Of a stretch of DNA of 64,000 nt, positions 57,415 to 64,000 are shown piece after piece. The notes beneath the pieces are model-generated. The model worked only from the letters and a program-made list of their open reading frames with translations. It had not been told where the DNA came from and ran no database searches. A program made the position numbers and the translations under genes. The first letter of the stretch is position 1, and every line of letters begins with the position of its first letter. This DNA comes from Fictibacillus phosphorivorans (lineage in GTDB: Bacteria > Bacillota > Bacilli > Bacillales > Fictibacillaceae): contig NZ_LRFC01000008.1 in NCBI RefSeq assembly GCF_001619875.1, positions 124,001 to 188,000 on the forward strand. The letters run 5' to 3'.

Positions 57415-58650
57415 TTATATCGCCCAGTTACCATTTTTAAATAATGGAATGCGTTTACCATCCTCATACTCTGCTTCAATTTCAAGCTCTGCAGATCCGA
57501 TCATAAAGTCAGTATGGCCACGGCTGAAGTTGATTTCCTTCTCTTCCATCTGTTCAGGCGTTAAGCTGCCAGCCTCTTTAACAGACATCGTAATAGAAGT
57601 TCCAATCGCTAAATGACACGAAGCATTTTCATCATACAATGTGTTATTGAAAATGATGCCTGAGTTTGAAATTGGTGAATCGTGAGGAACTAGCGCAACC
57701 TCTCCTAAATAACCCATTCCATCATCAATGCTTAATAATTGCTTAAGTGTGTCATACCCTTCCTCAGCAGTGAAATCTACCACTTTTCCTTCTTTAAACG
57801 TTAAGCTGAAATTATTAATTATATTCCCCATTGCCGAAAGTGGTTTAGAACTTGATACCTTACCGTTCACACCATATTTTCTTGGAGTCGTGAAAACTTC
57901 CTCAGTTGGAAGATTCGGAATATAGTACGTACCGAACGTAGAATGATGACCTCCGCCGATCCAAGTATGGGCAGGGTGTAAATCAATGCTTAAATCTGTT
58001 CCTGTTGATTTATAATGAAGCGTCTTAAAGTGCTGTTCGTTTAAGTAATCCACTTTATCCGTTAACGTTTTTACATGTTCTTCCCATGCAGCTACAGGAT
58101 CTGCCTGATCCACTCGGACTGTTTTAAATATTGCTTCCCATAAAGCTTCTACTGCTTCTTCATCGTTCATTTCTGGGAATACACTTTTCGCCCAGCCAAC
58201 TGTAGGTGCACCTGCAATAGCCCAGTGCATGTCTCCTCTTAATTGCCCTGCTGAAAAACTCTGCAGTTTTTCACCGCGGTTCTTTTGTACAAACATCATG
58301 CGTTCAGATGGAACACCTTTGTAGGCATTTGGATCGTTCCCTGTGATCATTAAAAAGCAATCATGGTTTTCAACAAGGCTGTTATACTTGTCAATTTCCC
58401 AAGAAGGCAGATCATCTTTCAGGATCTCTTCATCTGCATGAGTAAGATGGATGCGGTTTGTTTGTGTGTCATTCCAATCCACCATCACTCGCTTACAGCC
58501 ATTTTCATATGCATGCTTCGTTACCTTTCGTGTAAACTCTACAGCTTCTAAGGGAGAACTAATTAATAACCTTTGTCCCTCTGATAGACCTAATCCAACT
58601 TTAACAACCAACTCCGCATACTGATCTAACTTTTCTTCAAACGACTTCAT
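57415..58650 (-). CDS. ampS: Aminopeptidase of family M29 (AmpS-like)
   Basis: 411 residues, the M29 family length. Signatures: MVDWNDTQTNRIHLTHAD, TGTDLSIDLHPAHTWIGGGHHSTFGT, FTTPRKYGVNGKVSSSKPL, ADFTAEEGYDTL-like text and ASCHLAIGTSI, then the metal-binding NFSRGHTDFMIGSAELEIEAEYEDG. M29 enzymes are bimetallic, broad-specificity cytoplasmic aminopeptidases. Monocistronic, GGAGGGG ribosome site. Confidence 0.95.
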   Translation of the reverse strand: MKSFEEKLDQYAELVVKVGLGLSEGQRLLISSPLEAVEFTRKVTKHAYENGCKRVMVDWNDTQTNRIHLTHADEEILKDDLPSWEIDKYNSLVENHDCFLMITGNDPNAYKGVPSERMMFVQKNRGEKLQSFSAGQLRGDMHWAIAGAPTVGWAKSVFPEMNDEEAVEALWEAIFKTVRVDQADPVAAWEEHVKTLTDKVDYLNEQHFKTLHYKSTGTDLSIDLHPAHTWIGGGHHSTFGTYYIPNLPTEEVFTTPRKYGVNGKVSSSKPLSAMGNIINNFSLTFKEGKVVDFTAEEGYDTLKQLLSIDDGMGYLGEVALVPHDSPISNSGIIFNNTLYDENASCHLAIGTSITMSVKEAGSLTPEQMEEKEINFSRGHTDFMIGSAELEIEAEYEDGKRIPLFKNGNWAI

Positions 58651-58749
58651 ATTTTACCCCTCCGATTGGTTAAACATAAAAGCGACTGATAAGTTTATAT
58701 TATTACTATTATATAAAAAAAAGAAAATTTAGACTACTATTTTTCCTCA

Positions 58750-58784
58750 AAGTAAAAAGATCACACGACAGGCTGTGATCTTGC
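58750..58784. terminator. Bidirectional terminator overlapping the GAF-STAS gene stop
   Basis: Nine-bp perfect stem AAGATCACA (58757-58765) with 58774-58782, T-run on the minus strand. The gene's last codons and stop lie within it. Confidence 0.85.
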
Positions 58785-59645
58785 ATGATTATTTTTAGTT
58801 TTATTTAAGCTGAACCCAATTTCATAAAGTGCACTTTTTAAGTTATTTGTAATCAGAATATCGTTAAAATTCACATCGATCTCGAGTGTTCTCATCGCTA
58901 AATCTGGCCTGAAACCTGTAAGAATCGGAGTTACACCGATTAATTTTAACAGCTTCACGATATTTAAAAGATATTCACTAACCTTGTTATTGATTCTGCT
59001 CACGCCAGAAAGATCAATAATCATATATTCAAGTTCTAAATTAGTACTGCTCTCCAAAGTGCTTTGTATGATGATATCAGCTCTATATTCATTGATATGT
59101 CCTATGATCGGGAGAATCGCAACACCTTTCGTTAGTGGAACAATCGGTACTGATAGCTCTTTAATCTCTTTGTTTGCCTTATCTAATTCTAGTACATAAG
59201 TTAAAAGTGAAGACATCGTTTGAAAAAGTTCGATATGCTGCTCCGTAAAATCAAATGACTCGGTATCTAAACCACAGATCGTTCCGTAGTTTTCACCATC
59301 TTCATAATAGATTGGAATTGCAATAAAGCTTCCTCCACCTAATTGGGCTGTTACATTCAGATGCTTCGTTAATTCACTTTCATTAATATCTTCAATCAGT
59401 AAAATCTCATTTCCCTTATCCACACTTATCTTACAAAATGTTTCATGGAAAGGAAGTGTTGAACCCGCCTCAATTAAAATAGCGTCTTTGTTTACTGCTT
59501 TTTTTATTTCATTCGTTTGCTTGTCATTTTTGGCAACAAATAAAGTATTGATGTTGATAAATGTACTCATAAAATGAAGAATGTTTTCTGTTGCCTCTTC
59601 AAAGTTTTTGACGGATTTAGCATGAAGAGCAGTGTTAAGAAACAT
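58761..59645 (-). CDS. GAF-STAS regulatory protein (RsbR-like)
   Basis: About 294 residues. N-terminal GAF domain (about 10-160; GGGSFIAIPIYYEDGENYGTICGLD is typical) and C-terminal STAS domain (about 180-285; IIDLSGVSRINNKVSEYLLNIV and GVTPILTGFRPDLAMRTLEI). The ILTGFRPDLAMRT segment retains a threonine as in RsbR phosphorylation motifs. Probably senses a small ligand or redox state and feeds a stressosome-type partner switch. No kinase or sigma-B gene is near. The start could be the TTG at 59651 or the ATG at 59645; the ribosome site is weak. Confidence 0.82.
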   Translation of the reverse strand: MFLNTALHAKSVKNFEEATENILHFMSTFININTLFVAKNDKQTNEIKKAVNKDAILIEAGSTLPFHETFCKISVDKGNEILLIEDINESELTKHLNVTAQLGGGSFIAIPIYYEDGENYGTICGLDTESFDFTEQHIELFQTMSSLLTYVLELDKANKEIKELSVPIVPLTKGVAILPIIGHINEYRADIIIQSTLESSTNLELEYMIIDLSGVSRINNKVSEYLLNIVKLLKLIGVTPILTGFRPDLAMRTLEIDVNFNDILITNNLKSALYEIGFSLNKTKNNHARSQPVV

Positions 59646-59651
59646 AGACAA

Positions 59652-60117
59652 AGTAGTTGACCAGCCTTTCGTTTTTAGCTTTTGGACTTTATTTGTTTAT
59701 GATGGTCCACCTTACTACATACCCTTCAGGTTGTATTCTAAACCCGCTTAAGATGGAAAAGGTAACCAACTCACTATTAATATTATTGTGAAGGATCTTT
59801 GTTATCGGTGAATGACCTTCCTATATTAAATCCATTTCGGATTCTGCTCTCAAACAGTTCTAACCTGAAATGTTTGCATGTGCCGAAAGAACTATATAAA
59901 AACGCCCATTTTAGAACAATATTATCCAATTTTTTCTTTTGAAGTCAAATTGAAAATAGTTCTTTAAATAGTAAATAATCCCTATTTTAAAATAAAAACA
60001 CGGGATATATCTCCTATTCTAGGATGACATATTACGTGGTAACATTTTGAATACGCGGAATTATCCGACAATATTTGTCGGATAACGGTTATTCCAAAAC
60101 TACTAGGGGGGATTTTG
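59652..60117. other. Intergenic spacer upstream of inhA
   Basis: 466 bp, AT-rich, between divergent genes. Apart from the palindrome at 60061-60085 and the inhA ribosome site (GGGGGGA), no promoter was identified with confidence. Confidence 0.4.
60061..60085. promoter_or_regulatory. Perfect palindrome upstream of inhA (operator candidate)
   Basis: Eleven-bp perfect arms: TTATCCGACAA (60061-60071), 3-bp TAT, and TTGTCGGATAA (60075-60085), 32 bp before the inhA ATG. No T-run follows, so not a terminator. It could bind a dimeric repressor or form a 5'-UTR stem. It does not match PlcR, NprR or SinR sites that I know. Confidence 0.65.
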
Positions 60118-62505
60118 ATGAAAAAAGGAAAATGGGTTTCTGCTGCCCTTGCAGCAATGTTAAGCTGCAGTGCTTTTTCCAGTGTAAGTGCAGCGCCTGT
60201 TAATGTTTTGTCAGATGTTAAAGATTCTGCAATTGAAGAAAAAGGACATCAGCATGCTGGTGGTCCATTCGATTTGGCCATTGCAAATGATGAAAGATTA
60301 ATAGAAATGCTTAAAAAGAACGGCCAAATTAGCAAGAATGCAAGTGAAGCAGATGCACAAAAACAACTGCAGAAGTTTTTAAAGAACAAGCAAGAACATG
60401 CTGAGTCACTTCCTAAAGGCGAGTTAGAAAACGAGCATGGTAAGAAAGAAAAAAAGGGAAAAGAAAAGCATAATAAAGATGGTCTAAAGCACGGAAAGAA
60501 AGGTAAAAACAATGACGTTAAACCTGTAGTAGATGAAAAGTGGACAGGCGGCGAGCGCCTTGATAACGTACTTGTTCTTCTTGTAGAGTACCCTGACTTT
60601 CCGGCAAAAGATATCGCTCCTGAAGAAACGGACATGCACTATGACGAATATTTAAAGCAACATTATGAAGATATGATTTTTGGTGATAATGGATACAAAG
60701 GTCCTAATGGAGAAGACTTAGTATCTGTAAAACAATACTATGAACAGCAATCTGGGGGAAGCTATTCCATTACAGGTAAAGTCGGTGGCTGGTACCAAGC
60801 TAAACATCCAGCAGCTTACTACGGCGGAAATGTTCCTGATCCAGATGGAAGTGATGCTAAACCGCGTGACCTTGTAAAAGAAGCACTAGAGGCAGCAGCA
60901 AAGGATCCTGAGATTGATTTAAGGGAGTTTGACCAAGAGGATCGTTATGACCTGGACGGAGACGGTAATCTTCGTGAGCCGGATGGATTAGTAGACCACT
61001 TGATGGTTGTTCACTCAAGCGTGGGTGAAGAAGCTGGCGGCGGTTCACTTGGTGGAGACGCTATCTGGAGCCATCGTTGGAATCTAGGAGGTATCTTCCC
61101 TATTACAGGATCTCCAACACCAGAAGTAGATTATTGGGGACAAGGGAAAATGTATGCATATGACTATACGATTGAACCTGCTGATGGAGCAGCTGGCGTG
61201 TTCGCTCATGAATATGGTCATGATTTAGGTCTTCCAGATGAATACGACACACAGTATACAGGTGCAGGTGAAGCGGTAGCTTATTGGTCAATCATGTCTA
61301 GCGGTAGCTGGGCCGGAGATATTCCAGGAACAGAGCCAACAGGTTTTAGTGCTTGGTCCAAAGAATTCTTGCAATCTAGTATGGAAGGCTCCAACTGGTT
61401 GTCTGGGGAGACACTAAACCTCGATAAGCTTGATAAAAAAGGTGTTGAAGTGCTGCTAGATCAGGCTAACACGAAAGGTACAAATAATGATGCAGTTCGT
61501 GTAGATCTTCCTGAGAAAGAGACTGTCGTAAATACTCCTTTCAGCGGTGAGTATCAATATCATAGCGGCAGTGGCAACAACCTAGATAACTCATTGGTTA
61601 CTTCACTTGATTTAACTCAAGCCAAATCAGCAGAGCTCTCTTTTAAAACTTGGTATGACATTGAACAAGATTGGGATTATGCTTCCGTACAAGTGAAAGA
61701 AAAAGGTTCTGATGAATGGACTACTGTTTCAGGTAACATAACGACACAAGAAGATCCGTATGAGCAAAATCCTGGTGACGGGATCACTGGTAAATCAGAC
61801 GGATGGGTTGATGGAGTCTTCGATCTTTCGGCTTATAAAGGAAAAGAAATAGAACTGAAGTTAAACTATTGGACAGACGTTGCAGCCATCTATCCTGGAT
61901 TTTTTGTAGATGATATAACAGTAAAAGTTGATGGAAATCAGACACTATTTGATGATGCAGAGAGCGATTCTTCGTTTACACCGGACGGTTTTACGAAAAA
62001 CCAAGGTAAATTCTACTCTACTCACTACTATCTATTAGAATGGCGTAATCATGCAGGTGTAGATACAGGGTTAGCTCATATTCGCCGTGGCGACAGTCTT
62101 ATGAAATATGATGGCGGACTTCTTGTATGGTATGTGGATGACAGTTACTCAGATAACTGGACAGGCGTTCACCCTGGAGATGGTTTCTTAGGTGTTGTGG
62201 ATGCTAATCAAGAAACATTAAGATGGAGTGATGCCTCCGTAGCTTCTACTCGCTACCAAATCCATGATGCTGCTTTCTCAAAGCAAAAAAGCGAGAAGAT
62301 GTTCCTAGATTATCGTGAATTGCTTGGTCTTACCTTAAAAGATTACAATACTAGTGCAACTCCTAAATTTTATGACAAAAAAGATTACAGCAATCCTGGA
62401 CTTCCGGATGCTGGACGTAACGTACCAAAATACGGGCTACAATTTGAAGTGTTAAATTCTAGCAAAGATAACTCAGTAGGTAAGATTAAAATCTCACGTA
62501 AGTAA
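60118..62505 (+). CDS. inhA: Immune inhibitor A-type metalloprotease InhA (family M6)
   Basis: 795 residues, secreted. Signal peptide about 1-27 (ends SVSAAP), propeptide about 30-145 including AIANDERLIEMLKKNGQ and a very lysine-rich stretch, then the catalytic domain. Zinc motif AHEYGHDLGLPDEYD: His364, Glu365, His368. The C-terminal region has an MAM/VEG-like beta domain (LDLTQAKSAELSFKTWYDIE; GFFVDDITVKVDG). InhA enzymes degrade insect antibacterial peptides and host proteins and shed spore or S-layer components. The frame's TTG at 60115 precedes the ATG at 60118; ATG was chosen. A terminator follows, then a small gene copying its propeptide. Confidence 0.96.
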   Translation: MKKGKWVSAALAAMLSCSAFSSVSAAPVNVLSDVKDSAIEEKGHQHAGGPFDLAIANDERLIEMLKKNGQISKNASEADAQKQLQKFLKNKQEHAESLPKGELENEHGKKEKKGKEKHNKDGLKHGKKGKNNDVKPVVDEKWTGGERLDNVLVLLVEYPDFPAKDIAPEETDMHYDEYLKQHYEDMIFGDNGYKGPNGEDLVSVKQYYEQQSGGSYSITGKVGGWYQAKHPAAYYGGNVPDPDGSDAKPRDLVKEALEAAAKDPEIDLREFDQEDRYDLDGDGNLREPDGLVDHLMVVHSSVGEEAGGGSLGGDAIWSHRWNLGGIFPITGSPTPEVDYWGQGKMYAYDYTIEPADGAAGVFAHEYGHDLGLPDEYDTQYTGAGEAVAYWSIMSSGSWAGDIPGTEPTGFSAWSKEFLQSSMEGSNWLSGETLNLDKLDKKGVEVLLDQANTKGTNNDAVRVDLPEKETVVNTPFSGEYQYHSGSGNNLDNSLVTSLDLTQAKSAELSFKTWYDIEQDWDYASVQVKEKGSDEWTTVSGNITTQEDPYEQNPGDGITGKSDGWVDGVFDLSAYKGKEIELKLNYWTDVAAIYPGFFVDDITVKVDGNQTLFDDAESDSSFTPDGFTKNQGKFYSTHYYLLEWRNHAGVDTGLAHIRRGDSLMKYDGGLLVWYVDDSYSDNWTGVHPGDGFLGVVDANQETLRWSDASVASTRYQIHDAAFSKQKSEKMFLDYRELLGLTLKDYNTSATPKFYDKKDYSNPGLPDAGRNVPKYGLQFEVLNSSKDNSVGKIKISRK

Positions 62506-62520
62506 TTTATGTTTATTAAA

Positions 62521-62550
62521 CCCAACTGTATTCCTGTACAGTTGGGTTTT
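62521..62550 (+). terminator. Terminator after inhA
   Basis: Ten-bp stem CCCAACTGTA (62521-62530) with 62537-62546, then TTTT. Possibly leaky, allowing transcription of the small lipoprotein gene 42 bp later. Confidence 0.85.
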
Positions 62551-62591
62551 GCTTTATAAGGGGTAAACTGTATCTGTAAGGAGGGTGAATC

Positions 62592-62939
62592 ATGAAAACC
62601 TTTATGCGGATTTTTCTATTAGTAAGCTTATCGTCCATTTTGGTCAGCTGCGGCTCTCAAACAGAACAAAAAAATAACGTTCAACAAAATGAGAAAGAAA
62701 CAACCGATTCTGATTCAAAGGCAAAAAACGAGGTGAATACGATGATTGCAAATGATGAAAAAATAATTGAAATGCTAAAGAAAAAAGGCGAGATTCCTGA
62801 GGATGCTACACCTGAGGAGATCAATCAGGCTCTTCAGAAGTATTTACAAAACAAGAACCCAGGAAACTTACAAAATGAGAAGGAAAAGAAACAATATATA
62901 AATGACTTGAAAGAAAAAATTCAAAAAGGACAAAACTAA
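62592..62939 (+). CDS. Lipoprotein with free-standing InhA propeptide-like domain
   Basis: 115 residues. Lipoprotein signal SSILVSC (Cys 21), then a polar linker. Residues about 53-91 (MIANDEKIIEMLKKKGEIPE... to LQKYLQNKN) align without gaps to InhA residues from AIANDERLIEMLKKNGQ to LQKFLKNKQ: 20 of 39 identical by eye. A lysine/glutamate tail follows, as in the InhA propeptide. It has no protease domain. Directly downstream of inhA on the same strand, with its own AAGGAGGGTG site. Likely a membrane-anchored inhibitor, immunity protein or chaperone for InhA (inference). Confidence 0.82.
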   Translation: MKTFMRIFLLVSLSSILVSCGSQTEQKNNVQQNEKETTDSDSKAKNEVNTMIANDEKIIEMLKKKGEIPEDATPEEINQALQKYLQNKNPGNLQNEKEKKQYINDLKEKIQKGQN

Positions 62940-62971
62940 AAAAGGACATTCATAAGAACGTCCTTTTTTAT
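62936..62971. terminator. Bidirectional terminator
   Basis: AAAAAAGGAC (62938-62947) with GTCCTTTTTT (62960-62969), 12-nt loop, between the convergent lipoprotein and DinB genes. Confidence 0.88.
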
Positions 62972-62979
62972 GCTTAACC

Positions 62980-63492
62980 TTAATATTGCTGCTGTAAGGA
63001 ATACAGATAAAAAATATAATCGGTTGAAGCCCCTTTATGTCCCTGTTGATTTAAAATAGCAGAAATATGACCGCGATGATAGGTGCCGTGATTTACGATA
63101 TGCTGAATAAGATCTGCATAGCTTGAGTGGAGTGTACCAAAATGAGGATGATGAACAGTTGTTTCTTGAAATAAATCTGCCTTCTGAGCCATAAATGTCT
63201 CGTAATCCGATCCCATCTTCTCAAATTTTAACTGCATATCATGTAAATCAGATTCATTTAATTCCTGGTATATCGACTTAAGGGAGTCAAGAATATCTTC
63301 AAACTTCTCCCCTTTCAATGCCTTTAGCCACACATAATCCACTTGATGCATGTGAATGAGAACATCTGCTATAGTCGGAAAGACGCTATCAACCTCTTTT
63401 CGATAAACTTCTGCCGGAAGACTCTTTAACTGCTCAAAAACTTTATTATTCGCCCAAAGATTAAATTGATGTAGTTGTATAGATTTATCCAT
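62980..63492 (-). CDS. DinB/YfiT-family putative metal-dependent hydrolase
   Basis: 170 residues of four-helix-bundle type. The metal-binding histidine triad is visible: VLIHMHQVDYVWLKAL (first His), and LIQHIVNHGTYHRGHISAIL (second and third). N-terminal HQFNLWANNKVFEQL is typical. Members are thiol transferases or hydrolases, some induced by DNA damage. ATG at 63492 follows TTTGGAGG; the TTG at 63504 overlaps it. Confidence 0.88.
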   Translation of the reverse strand: MDKSIQLHQFNLWANNKVFEQLKSLPAEVYRKEVDSVFPTIADVLIHMHQVDYVWLKALKGEKFEDILDSLKSIYQELNESDLHDMQLKFEKMGSDYETFMAQKADLFQETTVHHPHFGTLHSSYADLIQHIVNHGTYHRGHISAILNQQGHKGASTDYIFYLYSLQQQY

Positions 63493-63714
63493 TTCTACCT
63501 CCAAAGGATTAAGGGTTCTAGATAAATTCTAGCTTTTTTTACAAAATCCTGTTAATAAAACCAATTAAACGAACAAATGTTTTATTATCAGAGCTTACGT
63601 TGTAAAAACGTATTCTTGTTATTGACTAAATAGTGAAGAAAAGCGTGAAATGTGTTCGTGAAATGTACACTTTGATAATTTGTTTGTATAGGAAGGCCAC
63701 TAAAATAGAATTAC

Positions 63715-63792
63715 GAGGTAATTTAGTTTTTATAAGAGGTAATTGCTAATAATTCCGCATATAAGCCTCAAAATTCCGCGTATAAAAAAATT
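63715..63792. repeat. 21-bp periodic array F
   Basis: GAGGTAATT at 63715 and 63736, then AATTCCGC(A/G)TATAA at 63751 and 63772; each pair is exactly 21 bp apart. On the minus strand the second pair contains ATACGCGGAATT and ATATGCGGAATT, similar to the ACGGAAAA core of arrays C and D. Confidence 0.75.
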
Positions 63793-63799
63793 TATCCGA

Positions 63800-63810
63800 T
63801 TTTCGACAAA
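63800..63810 (-). promoter_or_regulatory. Spo0A-box-like sequence
   Basis: TTTGTCGAAAA on the minus strand, matching the 0A-box (core TGTCGAA). It lies about 300 bp upstream of the DinB gene and just downstream of the luciferase-like gene's terminator, so it may be coincidental. Confidence 0.3.
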
Positions 63811-63846
63811 TAAAAAGATGACTCATCACCTTAAATGAGTCATCTT
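63811..63846 (-). terminator. Terminator after the luciferase-like gene
   Basis: Twelve-bp perfect stem AAGATGACTCAT (63815-63826) with 63835-63846, then TTTTTA on the minus strand. Confidence 0.9.
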
Positions 63847-63886
63847 CATATGCATACCCCTTCATCTCACGGAGTGCGCCTACAGA

Positions 63887-64000
63887 TTAGTTCTTATTCA
63901 CAATCTCTGATAATAGCTCGAATGAACGCAATCTTGCATTGTGATCATAGATCTGGCCATTAACAATAATTTCATCAGCCTGAGTTTCATCTAAGAATGA
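63887..64000 (-). CDS. Luciferase-like (LLM class) flavin-dependent oxidoreductase, C-terminal end only
   Basis: Only the last 37 codons are in the window; the rest lies to the right. The end TQADEIIVNGQIYDHNARLR followed by SFELLSE matches the C-terminus of the YtmO/MsnO8-type flavin-dependent monooxygenase-like family (LLM class). Substrate unknown. The stop TAA is at 63887-63889. Confidence 0.75.
   Translation of the reverse strand, partial: SFLDETQADEIIVNGQIYDHNARLRSFELLSEIVNKN

Larger units (their letters stand above)
63493..63886. other. Intergenic spacer with repeat array F
   Basis: 394 bp between the DinB gene and the luciferase-like gene. It holds the 21-bp array F, a Spo0A-box-like site and the terminator of the latter. 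The DinB promoter is not clearly identifiable. Confidence 0.4.

Overview
This window looks like the chromosome of an endospore-forming Bacillaceae species related to Bacillus (Fictibacillus-like is my best guess, not proven). Reasons: low-to-moderate GC, AGGAGG-type ribosome sites with many TTG starts, spore genes (GerA/GerC receptor proteins, CotB-type coat proteins, Tgl transglutaminase, YhcN-type lipoprotein) and a gene order close to the B. subtilis yusE-yusF-yusG-gcvH-yusI-fadE-fadA-fadN-fadM block. I see no rRNA, tRNA, CRISPR array, prophage or insertion sequence.

Layout. 1-1.5 kb: the sigI-rsgI sigma/anti-sigma pair (rsgI cut by the window edge). 2-13 kb: the yus/fad block (thioredoxin-like YusE, YusF, YusG, GcvH, YusI, FadE-FadA-FadN with a textbook FadR operator, FadM), interrupted by a secreted sugar dehydrogenase and a KGG-repeat stress protein. 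13-21 kb: a CopD membrane protein, an unknown membrane protein, a two-gene ger operon (A and C, no B), a second UMP-kinase-like gene behind a leader-peptide attenuator, and two coat-type genes. 21-32 kb: ZIP transporter, a five-repeat TM_helix protein, a three-gene ABC-2 exporter also behind a leader peptide and terminator, Cu/Zn SOD, a dipeptidase-E-like protein, a MacB-type ABC pair and RocB. 32-41 kb: GalT-like protein, ECF sigma with a probable anti-sigma, a coiled-coil M23 murein hydrolase, Tgl, an orphan peptide-type permease pair and an FAD-dependent dehydrogenase. 41-50 kb: BrnQ, YhcN-type lipoprotein, DedA, two GNATs, a frameshifted Nif3 gene, a thiamine-binding-type protein and NfeD-FloT. 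50-64 kb: AlkD, two STAS sensor proteins, hom-thrC-thrB, a GH18 lipoprotein, a ComB-type phosphatase, AmpS, the secreted metalloprotease InhA followed by a small lipoprotein that copies its propeptide, DinB, and the end of a luciferase-like gene.

Four signals stand out. (1) Six intergenic spacers carry short tandem arrays with an exact 21-bp period (20 bp in one). Each has its own core, but the cores appear related (roughly TCRYGGAWAAA), so this may be one dispersed, locally homogenised element family. (2) A 115-residue lipoprotein just downstream of inhA carries a free-standing copy of the InhA propeptide segment (20 of 39 residues identical by eye), which suggests a membrane-anchored inhibitor or folding factor. 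(3) A divergent UMP kinase paralogue is preceded by promoter, 36-codon leader ORF and an overlapping terminator with a possible antiterminator pairing. (4) An ABC-2 exporter operon has a 9-codon leader, a CcpA-site-like sequence and a terminator before its first gene.

Starts were moved from the longest open frame whenever a Shine-Dalgarno sequence favoured an internal start. All family assignments come from motif recognition without database searches.
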